64,000 nucleotides of DNA, taken from assembly GCA_963719805.1 (NCBI GenBank), contig CAVRDF010000008.1:1054001-1118000 (forward strand), written 5' to 3'. Numbering within the stretch: the stretch's first letter is position 1; the number at the start of each line of letters is the position of its first letter. The notes beneath the pieces are model-generated. The model was not told where the DNA came from, searched no databases, and worked only from the letters and a program-made list of their open reading frames with translations. The translations under genes and the position numbers were made by a program. Of the stretch, positions 37,490-45,919 are shown piece by piece. The stretch is from JAMXLO01 sp963719805 (lineage in GTDB: Bacteria; Pseudomonadota; Alphaproteobacteria; Acetobacterales; Acetobacteraceae).

Positions 37490-38062
37490 CTATCGCCATC
37501 TATTGAAGACATTCTCCGTTTTCTTTCGAAAACGTTCAAGTTGCGCTGGTGACGTGCTATCCATGTTGTATTGAACGAGCCACTCCAGCGTGCATCCCTT
37601 GCCGCACAGTTTGCGGATCGCGCGGCCCCATAATTTTCGTTCCGGATCACCCATATAGAGGCGGATCAACCACCAGGGAGAGCCATACGTAGTAACGACC
37701 CCAAGCTTCCGGATATGGGCTAGCCTGTCGGTCTTAAAGACGCCATCAGCACCGATATCGAACGCAACACCGGGCGCCCAGACCCTGTCGAAATAACCCT
37801 TGAGCATCGCCGGAAGGCCTGCCACGATCGCCTCGGTCTCGGCCATTTGGGACGCGAATTTCTGGACGGTCCCATGATACCGGTCGGGATCTTCGTATTT
37901 CCGCCGCTCTTTACGCGACATCACCGGACGAAAGTCTTCGCCATATAGATCGAGATCAGTGACGTGGTGGCCTCGGCCCCTCAGCGATAGCAACACCGTT
38001 TGATGCAATGTGTTTGCGAAGCTCGTCTCGTTCGGGTGGCAGTAAATAACGAGCACGCGCAT
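37490..38062 (-). CDS. NAD(P)H-dependent quinone oxidoreductase, flavin loop deleted
   Basis: A 190-residue flavodoxin-fold protein of the NQO1/MdaB-like (PF02525) family: VLVIYCHPNETSFANTLHQ at the first phosphate-binding loop, then GLPAMLKGYFDRVWAPGVAF. Family members have about eight to ten residues (typically VFVYPTWWY-like) between the strand ending AIV and GLPAMLKG, which contact the flavin isoalloxazine; here they are absent while the frame is kept. The protein is therefore probably impaired although it looks open. Starts at ATG 38062 and overlaps the small ORF upstream. Confidence 0.75.
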   Translation of the reverse strand: MRVLVIYCHPNETSFANTLHQTVLLSLRGRGHHVTDLDLYGEDFRPVMSRKERRKYEDPDRYHGTVQKFASQMAETEAIVAGLPAMLKGYFDRVWAPGVAFDIGADGVFKTDRLAHIRKLGVVTTYGSPWWLIRLYMGDPERKLWGRAIRKLCGKGCTLEWLVQYNMDSTSPAQLERFRKKTENVFNRWR

Positions 38063-38202
38063 GGTTTCCGCCCCCCGTCGATCAATCTGTAGGCGTTTGT
38101 GATGATCCGCCGAGCTAGGCGAAACTGCTCTCGCTCGTCATCGGTCAGGCATTCATCTAAATCCTCGTCTTCGCGGAACGCTTGCCACAAATATTCCTCC
38201 AT
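37981..38202 (-). CDS. Possible small acidic protein upstream of the oxidoreductase
   Basis: ATG 38202 starts EEYLWQAFREDEDLDECLTD, then DEREQFRLARRIITNAYRLI, which is acidic, helical and protein-like; the last ~25 residues run into the oxidoreductase gene in another frame and look like noise. The natural end has probably been lost. Confidence 0.3.
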   Translation of the reverse strand: MEEYLWQAFREDEDLDECLTDDEREQFRLARRIITNAYRLIDGGRKPCACSLFTATRTRRASQTHCIKRCCYR

Positions 38203-38531
38203 CCGGGCAGGATCAGCACACGTGCGAACAACTCGGCACTGTGTCGGAAGGCTCTACGTCGGACGCTTTTGAGCTGTGCCATCGTGGGAAACCCCTATAC
38301 GGAATTCATCCGCCTATAATGACGGACATCACACCAACCGTCGCCGTCCCGAGCGCGTCGATGGTGGCCTGAAATTCGCGGCGTGAGCTGTGGCTGGTAT
38401 CGACAGGCCCATGACGATGAGCAGCGCGTAGAATCAGTTGTTTGAGCAACTGTTGCCATACGCTTGGCCTTCTAGGTTAATGGCGGTCGTCCGGAGCTGG
38501 GTAAAGGCAGGAACCACGAAGGCAGTTGATA
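38203..38531. other. Intergenic, no gene seen
   Basis: About 330 bases with no credible ORF, RNA gene or repeat. Confidence 0.5.
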
Positions 38532-38759
38532 TCACCCCCCTCGCGCGTCCTTGGTCAGCAACGCGGGGAGATTTGCGGGAAGCTCTGCCATGATCCTTTC
38601 TTCCTCTTCGAGAATATCGTCATTCCCACCCTCGATTTGCATCACTGCACGTTCCCAGTGATCGACGGCCTTTCCCTCGGGACGGCCCTCATTCTCCCAA
38701 ATGAAATAGGCCGCTTCGCTGACGACCTGGTCAGTGATTGGCATATTCCGAGTGCTCAT
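38532..38759 (-). CDS. DUF2934 protein
   Basis: A 75-residue protein with the DUF2934 core EAAYFIWENEGRPEGKAVDHWERA. The start at ATG 38759 has GGGGG nine bases upstream; the longer reading to 38858 lacks one. Proteins of this family are short, helical and common near general-stress genes in alphaproteobacteria; their role is unknown. Confidence 0.8.
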   Translation of the reverse strand: MSTRNMPITDQVVSEAAYFIWENEGRPEGKAVDHWERAVMQIEGGNDDILEEEERIMAELPANLPALLTKDARGG

Positions 38760-38908
38760 CGACGTGACCCCCTGGAAAGAGCGAGGCGGTAAAGTCCAGA
38801 GTGCGCGTCCGTTGCCAATCTTCCCATCAAGTTCCTGAGCGACCGTAAGGCCAACCAAAACCTGACTGCCACCGTGCCGTTTGCCTTAAAGGAAGGGAGG
38901 GCTCGCCA

Positions 38909-39178
38909 TGTAGGAAGTCGTAGTGGCTGTCTATAATTCGGCGGGGGCAGCAGAAACCGCGGTCGATGATCTTAGTGTTGCGCGCGTCCCCTCCGCAAAG
39001 GTCAGGCAGTTCGTCAACGACTCCGAACGACTTGGCCTTAGGGAGCTGCTTGACGGGCGGAGTGCCGCTGGCGATAGGTTGTGCAGTGACGGTGGACGAC
39101 CGTCATGCGAGCACCGTCATTGATATATTGGGCATGCAGGCGCCTGTCTCCATGACAGAAGCACTGCTGAGTGTGTGA
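38909..39178 (+). pseudogene. Small stress-type protein, nonsense at codon 2 and frameshift
   Basis: GGAAGGGAGGG then ATG 38909 is followed at once by TAG; the frame then continues EVVVAVYNSAGAAETAVDDL and PSAKVRQFVNDSERLG. After a frameshift near 39055 it ends GGVPLAIGCAVTVDDRHAST, then VIDILGMQAPVSMTEALLSV. A good RBS with a stop at codon 2 plus a frameshift shows a dead gene rather than a missed start; GTG 38923 is a possible but unconvincing rescue start. Confidence 0.65.
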
Positions 39179-39490
39179 TGTCTGGCGACGCCGTTCGGAG
39201 ATGACGATGTCTGAAGAAAATGCTGACCGGGCAGAACGAGTGGACTGGCGGTGCGATCCTCAATCCAAATGATGGCACAACGCAAGGCGCTCTTGGGGCA
39301 GGCGAAGATTCTGAGCCGAGGCGATACCCGGAATTTTGACGGGCGGTGTTCAGCTTGCTCGCCTCTGCGTCGTTAGTCGCGTTTCAGCCGGGCTCCTGAG
39401 CCACCCCGCTCTAAGAATTCAGTGAGGAAGTTTCGCTTGGATCGCCCATGGCGAACCAACCACCAACTTTTATGGTCAAACTTTAATACT
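39179..39490. other. Intergenic, no gene seen
   Basis: About 310 bases of non-coding sequence upstream of the csbD promoter. Confidence 0.5.
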
Positions 39491-39516
39491 GGAACTCCCG
39501 CCGCGCCGAGGGCGTT
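39491..39516 (+). promoter_or_regulatory. EcfG-type general-stress promoter
   Basis: GGAAC (39491-39495), a 17-base spacer and CGTT (39513-39516) match the -35/-10 consensus of the alphaproteobacterial general-stress sigma factor EcfG (PhyR-NepR-EcfG cascade). The start codon of the CsbD protein lies 36 bases downstream, a normal leader length. Confidence 0.7.
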
Positions 39517-39551
39517 CCTTCTTCAGGGTCGCAACCAGAGGAGATACCACC

Positions 39552-39737
39552 ATGGATCGCGAACACGTTAAGGGCGCCGTTGACAAGGCCAAGGGGGCCG
39601 TCAAGGACGCGGCCGGCAAAGTCACTGGCGATGCAAACTTGCAGGCTGAGGGCAAGATGGACAAGGCGAAGGGCGCTGCGCACAACGCAGCGGGCGACGT
39701 GAAAGATGCTGCTCGCGACGCGATAGACAAATCGTAG
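39552..39737 (+). CDS. CsbD family stress protein
   Basis: A 61-residue hydrophilic, Ala/Lys/Asp-rich protein with the CsbD repeats VKGAVDKAKGAVKDAAGKVTG and KGAAHNAAGDVKDAARDAID. CsbD-like proteins are abundant after osmotic or starvation stress. GAGGAG lies before ATG 39552, an EcfG-type promoter stands upstream, and a strong terminator follows, so this is a monocistronic stress gene. Confidence 0.9.
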   Translation: MDREHVKGAVDKAKGAVKDAAGKVTGDANLQAEGKMDKAKGAAHNAAGDVKDAARDAIDKS

Positions 39738-39765
39738 CGCCGGGCTTAGTCGAGAAATGGAAAGT

Positions 39766-39793
39766 GGCCGCCCTTTCGGGGCGGCCTTTTTTT
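39766..39793 (+). terminator. Rho-independent terminator of csbD
   Basis: GGCCGCCC, loop TTTC, GGGGCGGCC and seven T residues, 29 bases after the stop codon. Confidence 0.85.
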
Positions 39794-40049
39794 GTTTGCC
39801 CGACCACCACCGATGCACCAGACTTTCGTCACATTGTCGGCACGATCAACATCACTGATTGGCATATGTGGTGAGTCGGAACAGCTACTTCGATCCGGCC
39901 TTGTGTCTCCGCCGGGCGGAAGCCCGTTGATGACGATGGTGTGGTGCCGCCCCTATCTGCCCATACCCACGGCAAATCATGTTGGCGTGCAGATGACCGG
40001 CGCGCGGGCCCGATCAGCGCTCCAACGCCGACCGGGCTGTCTGTATTGC

Positions 40050-40913
40050 CTACCTTGTGGTCGACGGAGTCACCTCCACTTCCTCACGGCGGACCGTGTC
40101 CCGCACGGTTTCCGCCCGTTCGGTTGCCTCCTTGCGGATGGCCACCTCTTCCACGACGCGTGCGGTCTTAGCCACCACAGGCACCTCTTCGGTCTCACGT
40201 ACCTCGACGGTGCGCTCCTCGAAAACAGGTCCTGGAACCGAGCTTTCCGAGGGCTTGCGACGTTCGATGGTCACTCGCTCCCCATGCAAGGAGACTTCCC
40301 GCTCAACTGGCGTTTCCACGACGTAGCGCCGTACTCGTGTCGTGCCACGGTCGACGGTGCGTTTGCCAATCTCCAGATTTTCTTCGGCAAGCGGGATGAC
40401 TTCTTCCGCTCCGCCCGTCGCGGTTTGCGAAAGCGGATCCCCCAAGTTCAAGGGACTCGTACCAGTAACTGGAGCGGGTGAGCGCACCATTCGGTCGCCG
40501 GATCCTGCTGCTGGAATGTCGACGACGTTATTTTCCTCGGCGGTCTCCTCCATCTCGATAGGTTGGTGAGACTCAAGGATGGTGGTGGCTTGGTGGATCC
40601 TGCTGTCGTCGGTTACTGCCACGCTCAGAACCGTGTCTCCAGCGCCGGCGCGCCGGTCATACCACTCCTCATCGCACGGATGGGCTGTTCGGGTCTGAGG
40701 ACCCTCTTCGCCAAGCAGCCACGCCCAGAATCCGCCGCCGCTTGAGGCGGTTGTTTCAGTGGCTGTCTCAAAAGATGTTCGTCCCGATCCGCCGCGATTT
40801 CCACCTTGGTATTGGCGGATTGCGGAGGCGGGAAATCCTGCGTTTTCCAGCTCTTGCGCTGCCGACTCGGCAGCCTGTTGAGTGCTAAAAGTCGCAACTA
40901 CATGCTCTGTCAT
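40050..40913 (-). CDS. YsnF/AvaK-domain (DUF2382) stress protein
   Basis: ATG 40913 gives 287 residues. The N-terminal ~75 residues (VVATFSTQQAAESAAQELENAGF) form a ferredoxin-like general-stress 17M-type domain, and the C-terminal ~120 residues are the DUF2382/YsnF repeat: IPLAEENLEIGKRTVDRGTT, then RRYVVETPVEREVSLHGERV and EERTVEVRETEEVPVVAKTA. Such proteins are stress-induced in Bacillus and in cyanobacteria. The reading to 41054 adds residues with no family match and a weaker start. Confidence 0.85.
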   Translation of the reverse strand: MTEHVVATFSTQQAAESAAQELENAGFPASAIRQYQGGNRGGSGRTSFETATETTASSGGGFWAWLLGEEGPQTRTAHPCDEEWYDRRAGAGDTVLSVAVTDDSRIHQATTILESHQPIEMEETAEENNVVDIPAAGSGDRMVRSPAPVTGTSPLNLGDPLSQTATGGAEEVIPLAEENLEIGKRTVDRGTTRVRRYVVETPVEREVSLHGERVTIERRKPSESSVPGPVFEERTVEVRETEEVPVVAKTARVVEEVAIRKEATERAETVRDTVRREEVEVTPSTTR

Positions 40914-41273
40914 TGATGTATCTCTCGGGTTTGCGCAGGCCCGTAACCAACGTAGCGATGCACGAGTTGCTTCAATAAACTGAAGGCGGAACTGGGGTTT
41001 TTGCCAAGTCGGATCGTCGGGACATTGACTAAGCCCGTCGCTTTGCAAAATCACTCGGACAGAGCAGCCGAAAAATCAGTTGGTTTAGATATGTCGCGCG
41101 AACGCACCCGACGATTTTGCTGATCCGAACACGTCCGTGTGACCTCCGTCACGACGTCGCGGGAATTCAAGTGGGACCCCGCGCAACCTGCTACGTAGGG
41201 CACTCTCCAGCCGGGATTAGGGTGGAAGACCGCCGCTTATCTAATGCGGCATTAACCCAAACCAGAGGTTCAA
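40914..41273. other. Divergent intergenic region
   Basis: 360 bases between the YsnF gene and the DUF883-like gene. I looked for EcfG-type sites in both directions and found only half-sites (GGAAC at 41008 without a matching -10). Confidence 0.5.
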
Positions 41274-41531
41274 ATGGCCGAAGAGGGAAACATAGGTGGT
41301 GCTGGTCCGGCACTTTCTGCGCACAGCAAGGATGGCTCGGCGGCTGGGCCAACATCCGCATCGAGCACGACCGGGCCCGCGAAGACTTCATCGGGAGGCA
41401 AACCCTCGAGCGAGGCGTTCGACGAAATGGTGGGTCAGGTGTGTGACTTCGTACAGGAAAAACCTTTCGTCGCCGCCGCGCTGATGGGTGCAACCGGTCT
41501 CCTGATCGGATTGATGTTGAGCCGCCGCTGA
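41274..41531 (+). CDS. DUF883/ElaB-like membrane-anchored protein
   Basis: An 85-residue protein with a Ser/Gly/Ala-rich N terminus and a C-terminal DUF883 segment EAFDEMVGQVCDFVQEKPFV followed by a membrane helix ending GLLIGLMLSRR. E. coli relatives (ElaB, YqjD) tether ribosomes to the membrane in stationary phase. Its composition differs from the shorter DUF883-like genes at 9308 and 47970. Confidence 0.8.
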   Translation: MAEEGNIGGAGPALSAHSKDGSAAGPTSASSTTGPAKTSSGGKPSSEAFDEMVGQVCDFVQEKPFVAAALMGATGLLIGLMLSRR

Positions 41532-41583
41532 TCCAGCGGTGGGCGGGATGCGATGGAAGAGAGGGAGTCAGGGATTGGTCTCA

Positions 41584-41805
41584 ATGTCTTCGCAGGAATA
41601 TCGGGATCGGGTCAGGGATTGTGAGCGGCTGGCGGCGAGCGCAACGAACACGGAGGTCCGTCGCACGCTATTATACCTCGCTAAGCGTTGGCGAGATTTC
41701 GCGGAATTGTCGACCGTGCTGCCACGAGGAACCATCGGTCAACTTGGCGAGTTGGATTTGGATAATGAAGGGGCAGACTTGGAGTTACGCTCTTCCCGCT
41801 CCTGA
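41584..41805 (+). CDS. Small helical protein
   Basis: From ATG 41584, 73 residues: SSQEYRDRVRDCERLAASAT and TEVRRTLLYLAKRWRDFAEL, a two-helix pattern found in many short alphaproteobacterial proteins of unknown function. The reading from 41539 adds a poor leader. It overlaps the minus-strand gene at its 3' end. Confidence 0.6.
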   Translation: MSSQEYRDRVRDCERLAASATNTEVRRTLLYLAKRWRDFAELSTVLPRGTIGQLGELDLDNEGADLELRSSRS

Positions 41806-41936
41806 AAGTCTTTGAGGCATCGTAGTGCGGCTTCTTCCGTTCCAAATGCAATTATCATCTGCCGGACGCCAGCGTCGCTGGTCGCCTCTATCAAATATTT
41901 CTTGCCACGCCGCACAACCGCGAATGTCCTCATCAA
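41739..41936 (-). CDS. Small basic hypothetical protein
   Basis: A 65-residue ORF: MMRTFAVVRRGKKYLIEATS, then DAGVRQMIIAFGTEEAALRC, an alternating strand/helix sequence that looks folded. Convergent and overlapping by 67 bases with the preceding plus-strand gene, so the Ser-rich tail may be non-native. Confidence 0.5.
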   Translation of the reverse strand: MMRTFAVVRRGKKYLIEATSDAGVRQMIIAFGTEEAALRCLKDFQEREERNSKSAPSLSKSNSPS

Positions 41937-42036
41937 TCACTCTCGTTACGCTCGTCACGACTGCCGTGGACGACAGGAATGTTAATCCGCCATTCGGTTA
42001 CTGGAAACCTAAGGTGAACGTCGGCGTTTCATTCGC

Positions 42037-42264
42037 ATGAGCCAGAACCCCAAATCTCTTGACGACGCAGCGCCTTCCAACGCCGAGAAGGACCCTGACG
42101 AATGGACCACCGGCGGCGAAACGATGACCGGAGCGCAGGCCTCCTATTTGAGGACGCTGTGCGAGGAAGCAGGCGAAGAGTTTGATCCATCGCTTACGAA
42201 GGCGGACGCGTCGAAGAGAATCGACCAATTGCAGAATAAGACGGGTCGGGGCAGGGATCATTAG
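42037..42264 (+). CDS. DUF3072 protein
   Basis: A 75-residue protein with the full DUF3072 signature: DEWTTGGETMTGAQASYLRT, then LCEEAGEEFDPSLTKADASK and RIDQLQ. The family is small and of unknown role, commonly found with stress genes. A near-consensus EcfG site (GGAAA, 17-base spacer, CGTT at 42025) ends only about eight bases before the ATG, which would make the message nearly leaderless; I treat that as possible, not established. Confidence 0.85.
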   Translation: MSQNPKSLDDAAPSNAEKDPDEWTTGGETMTGAQASYLRTLCEEAGEEFDPSLTKADASKRIDQLQNKTGRGRDH

Positions 42265-42381
42265 CTCATCTGTTTAATGTGAGCTTTACGTATGCGTCCG
42301 GTCTGACGCGCCTGTTGGATGGGATGGGGATGTGTCAGGGGTGAGACCTTAAGGTCGGCGTTAAGGTGCGCTGTAAGGTCG

Positions 42382-42779
42382 ATGTCAAACGGACATGTTG
42401 AGATCCTGACTGGTCGGGAACGGCGTCGTCGGTGGAGCGCCGAGGACAAGCTGCGGATTGTCGCGGAGACAGAGGAGCCTGGCGCGTGCGTGAAGCAGGT
42501 TGCTGCTCTGCATGACGTATATCCTGGTCTTCTATTCACATGCGCCGTCAGGTTCGCGAGGGCGGGCTGACGCGACCGCGGGTGCCGATGTTCATTCCGG
42601 TAGAGATAGAGCGGCCGGTGTTGCCGGCGATATCGGCGCCACCTGCATCGCCGACGCGAGCGGTTGCTGTTGCTATGGGTCGCATCGAGATCGAACTTGG
42701 CGACGGCAGCCGTGTGCGTGTGGATGACGGCGTGAGTTTGGTGACGTTGCGCCGGGTGATCTCGGCTCTGCGGGGATGA
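42382..42779 (+). pseudogene. tnpA: IS66 TnpA accessory protein, frameshifted
   Basis: IS66 Orf1: GHVEILTGRERRRRWSAEDK and LRIVAETEEPGACVKQVAAL from ATG 42382, continuing after YPGLLFT in a different frame as RRQVREGGLTRPRVPMFIPV and MGRIEIELGDGSRVRVDDGV to 42779. Where ACATGGCGCC would be expected the DNA reads ACATGCGCC, so a single G is missing at about 42541. TnpA helps IS66 transposition, so this copy may be defective unless complemented. Confidence 0.85.
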
Positions 42780-43123
42780 TCACACCGTCGCCTGGTGTCC
42801 GCATCTGGCTGGCAGCCGGGGTGACGGATATGCGCCGCGGGTTCGATGGTCTTGCTGCGATGGTGCAGCAGAACCTGGCACTGGATCCGTTCAGCGGACA
42901 GCTGTTCGTTTTTCGCGGCCGCCGAGGTCACCTGATGAAGATTTTGTTCTGGGATGGCCAAGGCCTGGTGCTGTACGCCAAGCGGCTGGAGCGCGGCAAA
43001 TTCGTGTGGCCGCAGGCGAAGGAAGGCGCGGTATCGTTGACACCGGCGCAGCTGTCGATGCTGACGGAAGGGATCGATTGGCGGATGCCTGTGCGCACCT
43101 GGCAGCCAGAGATGGTTGGCTGA
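42776..43123 (+). CDS. tnpB: IS66 accessory protein TnpB
   Basis: A 115-residue IS66 Orf2 (PF05717) protein: GVRIWLAAGVTDMRRGFDGL, then PFSGQLFVFRGRRGHLMKIL and WDGQGLVLYAKRLERGKF. It overlaps tnpA by four bases (ATGA) as usual in IS66. Required with TnpC for efficient transposition; the precise activity is unknown. Confidence 0.93.
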   Translation: MITPSPGVRIWLAAGVTDMRRGFDGLAAMVQQNLALDPFSGQLFVFRGRRGHLMKILFWDGQGLVLYAKRLERGKFVWPQAKEGAVSLTPAQLSMLTEGIDWRMPVRTWQPEMVG

Positions 43124-43186
43124 AGGACGACGGACGGCACAGGTTTTTGCTTGAGGCGACGCGGACGCGTCAGTGATCCTGCGGCC

Positions 43187-44806
43187 ATGCCGGATAGTGA
43201 TGCTGGGTCCGCACTGCCTGACGATATTGCCGGCCTGAAGGCGATGTTGCTGGCGCAGACTGCGGAGCTGGCGGAGATCAGGGCACAACGCCACGCACAG
43301 GAAGCGGAACTCGCAGCAGCCAGAGCCGGGCTCATCGAGCAGCGCTTCGAGATCGAGGCACTGAAGTCGCGGCTGGCTCGGTTGCAGCGCATGACGTTCG
43401 GTCGATCATCGGAGAAGCTGCGTGAGCAGGTCGAGCAGCTTGAGCTGACGCTGGCTGACATCGACGAGATGTTGGGCGAGATCACACCGGCCAACGATGA
43501 GGCTGACCCACAGCCTGAGCTGCCGGGACGCAAGCCCGCTCGCCGGCCGCTGCCAGAGGCTCTGCCGCGCGATATCGTCGAGCATCCCGCTCCGTGTGCC
43601 TGCCCGGATTGTGGCGGCACCCTGCGCCCCTTTGGCGAGGACATCACCGAGATCCTGGACTATGTGCCCGGCTCGTTCCGCGTCATCCGCCATGTCCGTC
43701 CAAAGCTGTCGTGCCGGGTGTGTGAGACGCTTGTCCAGGCGCCGGCTCCCAGTCTGCCGATCCGCCGCGGCCGCGCCGGCGCGAGTTTGCTGGCGCATGT
43801 GCTGGTGGCGAAGTATTGCGACCACTTGCCGCTCCATCGCCAGGCGGAGATCTACGCCCGCGAAGACATCGACCTCAGTCGTTCGACGCTGGCCGATATG
43901 GTCGGCCAGGTTGCGGGACTGGTGCGGCCACTGATCGATGCATTGTCGCGCTACGTCATGGCCGGAGAGCGGGTTCACGGCGACGATACCGAGGTGCCGG
44001 TGCTGGAACCGGGTCTTGGTCGCACGCGCAAAGCCCGGTTGTGGACCTACGTCCGCGATGGACGCCCATACGGCTGCGCCGATCCACCGGCGATCCTCTA
44101 CCGCTACTCGCCGGACCGGAAGGGAGCCCATCCACAGGAGCATCTGCGCAGCTTCAAGGGTATTCTGCAGGCCGATGGTTATGGCGGATTTACCGAGATC
44201 TATCGGGGCGGTGAGGTCGTCGAGGCCGCCTGCATGGCGCATGCCCGGCGCAAGTTCTGGGATGCCCATGAGAAGACCAAGTCTGCGTTGAGCCGCGAGG
44301 CACTGGAGCGGATCGCCGCCTTTTACAAGATCGAGGAGATCATTCGAGGGCAAGCACCCGAGCAGCGCCTGCGGGTGCGCACGCAACACCTCGCACCGCT
44401 GATGGCGGACATGCATGCATGGCTTGAGGCGAGCCTCACGCGTATCTCCGGCCGCAGTGATATGGCGAAGGCGATCCGCTACAGCCTGAAGCGCTGGAAC
44501 GCACTGACGCTCGTCTTGCGTGATGGACGCGCCTGCATCGACAATTCAGCCGCCGAGCGCGCCATGCGCCCGATTGCCCTCGGCAGGCGCAACTGGACCT
44601 TCGCCGGTTCGGATGCAGGTGGGCTGCGTGCAGCAGCGATCTACAGCCTGATCGAAACTGCCAAGGCGAACGGCCTCGATCCCCAAGCTTATCTGCGGCA
44701 TGTGATCGAGCACATCGCCGATTATCCCGTTAACCGCGTTGCGGAGCTGCTGCCCTGGAACGTAGAGGGCATCCACCCCAGGCTCGACCAGAGGCTCGCT
44801 GCATAA
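43187..44806 (+). CDS. tnpC: IS66 transposase TnpC
   Basis: A 539-residue DDE transposase. Order: N-terminal leucine-zipper coiled coil (residues ~10-100), zinc finger with CPDCGG, the DDE domain with Asp in VHGDDTEVPVL, Asp in QADGYGGF and Glu in IDNSAAERAMRP, and the C-terminal IS66 tail (AYLRHVIEHIADYP, then LLPWN). It appears intact. ATG 43187 is preferred; ATG/GTG-type start 43151 would add a basic leader. Confidence 0.95.
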   Translation: MPDSDAGSALPDDIAGLKAMLLAQTAELAEIRAQRHAQEAELAAARAGLIEQRFEIEALKSRLARLQRMTFGRSSEKLREQVEQLELTLADIDEMLGEITPANDEADPQPELPGRKPARRPLPEALPRDIVEHPAPCACPDCGGTLRPFGEDITEILDYVPGSFRVIRHVRPKLSCRVCETLVQAPAPSLPIRRGRAGASLLAHVLVAKYCDHLPLHRQAEIYAREDIDLSRSTLADMVGQVAGLVRPLIDALSRYVMAGERVHGDDTEVPVLEPGLGRTRKARLWTYVRDGRPYGCADPPAILYRYSPDRKGAHPQEHLRSFKGILQADGYGGFTEIYRGGEVVEAACMAHARRKFWDAHEKTKSALSREALERIAAFYKIEEIIRGQAPEQRLRVRTQHLAPLMADMHAWLEASLTRISGRSDMAKAIRYSLKRWNALTLVLRDGRACIDNSAAERAMRPIALGRRNWTFAGSDAGGLRAAAIYSLIETAKANGLDPQAYLRHVIEHIADYPVNRVAELLPWNVEGIHPRLDQRLAA

Positions 44807-44838
44807 TACTGCGACGCCTTGGACGGACGCTTACAGCT

Positions 44839-45111
44839 TTACCGTCCGAAACGGAAGAATGCACGCCGCCTTTGATGCCCCAGAAGCTGCAGGAGCGGGA
44901 ATGCTGCGGTGATTGAGAGTGCCCCTCGCGCCGCGTCGATCGCCTCTCGCCTGACCCTTAGGGCTTCGTCGTCGGCGTAACTCGGTGAGGATCGCGCCGC
45001 CAGCATCCCCAGAATCCCGGCGATAACGAGGTTGACTGCCAAAAGGATCAACGTGGTGGTCGTGCTATCGTTGTGCAGGCGCAGCGCCTGCCAGCCAGCT
45101 ATGCCTCGCAT
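44839..45111 (-). pseudogene. Holin-like membrane gene, C-terminal half (copy 2)
   Basis: IAGWQALRLHNDSTTTTLIL, then AVNLVIAGILGMLAARSSPS, matches residues ~55-130 of the intact copy-1 protein (9525-9917: IAGWQGLRLRVAAIPSTLIV). The stop lies in the IS66 target duplication. A TGA directly precedes the ATG at 45111, and the N-terminal half is found 2.8 kb upstream at 47890-47983 on the same strand, so the gene was split by an insertion. Confidence 0.75.
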
Positions 45112-45421
45112 TCAAACAGTGTGGCGCAGCGCACTTGCCGTACTGCGGTATTCAGCGGGGTTCTCTCCGGTCGCGGTCGTGTGGGCGCTGCTAGCGCCCT
45201 TCGTATTCGGCAGCGGCGACAACAGAGGAAGTCACGACCACGCTTCTGAGAAGCGCCGCGGGGCCTGCTGGTCCGGGACGGATGATCGTTGCCGGGAGCA
45301 ACTGCTCGGCCTGCAGTCACGTTTGCGATATATTTCCGCATGCAGAAACCGTGGGCATCTGTCAACTCCCGTTTTGTTTCTTTACCGGACCGGGATCCCT
45401 TTCGAGGTCGGCGCTTCATGA
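45102..45421 (+). pseudogene. Small membrane protein, broken copy (paralog of 33684)
   Basis: Starts MPRIQTVWRSALAV like the copy at 33684, then loses one base after GTA and about 17 bases later, which together restore the frame at WALLAPFVFGSGDN. Compared with the other copy the membrane helix is damaged, and the C-terminal ~50 residues are unrelated. The ATG lies exactly at the junction with the split holin-like gene. Confidence 0.55.
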
Positions 45422-45629
45422 TTGTATTCTGGGCCAGGAAGTCTTTCGACCAGTGCAGTACATGCTCTCCGCGATGCCTTCGCGGCGGTACAGTTCGGAG
45501 GAAGCCGGCGTTGAGGAACAGATAGTGCTGCGTGACAAGTCGGTTGAAGCGCGCAGCTGGAAATCAACTTGCTCCCTGGCATCAAGGCGATGTTCGACAG
45601 GCAACGCAGGTTGATCAAGTAAGGCACCG
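45422..45629. other. Non-coding stretch between remnants
   Basis: About 200 bases with no recognisable gene. Confidence 0.4.
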
Positions 45630-45916
45630 ATGAGTGATATAAAACGCGATCGAGGCAGACTGAGACTGGACATTGACCGGAACTTGCTGCTGGAATGTGC
45701 GCGGATCGGTCTCAAAGACTCCAAGATTTGTGAACGGATAGGTATCAGCATGTCATGACTGATGCGTTGGTATCGCGAGGGGACGAACCGTCAAGCAAGT
45801 CCAGCTGACACGGAGTTCCAACGCATATTCCAACTTAGCTCGCGATCGAGCGCGCGGCAAAGGCTGATAAGGTTGTCGCTGCCACCATGTTGCTGAGGCG
45901 GCTCGAAGGACACTGA
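45630..45916 (+). pseudogene. Small HTH/terminase-small-subunit-like protein, broken
   Basis: ATG 45630 reads LLLECARIGLKDSKICERIG, ISMS, then TGA, then LMRWYREGTNRQASPADTEF and, after a frameshift near 45845, AIERAAKADKVVAATMLLRR. The KICERIGIS...LMRWYREG pattern is the HTH of small terminase subunits or related DNA-binding proteins. One nonsense codon and one frameshift. Confidence 0.55.
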
Positions 45917-45919
45917 GTC

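Larger units (their letters stand above)
42290..44834 (+). mobile_element. IS66-family insertion sequence
   Basis: A 2545-bp element bounded by imperfect inverted repeats (left GTATGCGTCCG, right read inward GTAAGCGTCCGT) and flanked by perfect 8-bp duplications AGCTTTAC (42282-42289 and 44835-44842), the length IS66 makes. It carries tnpA, tnpB and tnpC. The intact target duplication shows recent insertion without later deletion at the ends. It landed at the stop codon of the holin-like gene fragment 44839-45111, so it did not itself disrupt that frame. Confidence 0.95.

Noticed and set aside
42928..44416. Long minus-strand ORFs inside the IS66 element
   Set aside because: Shadows of tnpB and tnpC; GC-rich coding DNA commonly leaves antisense frames open.
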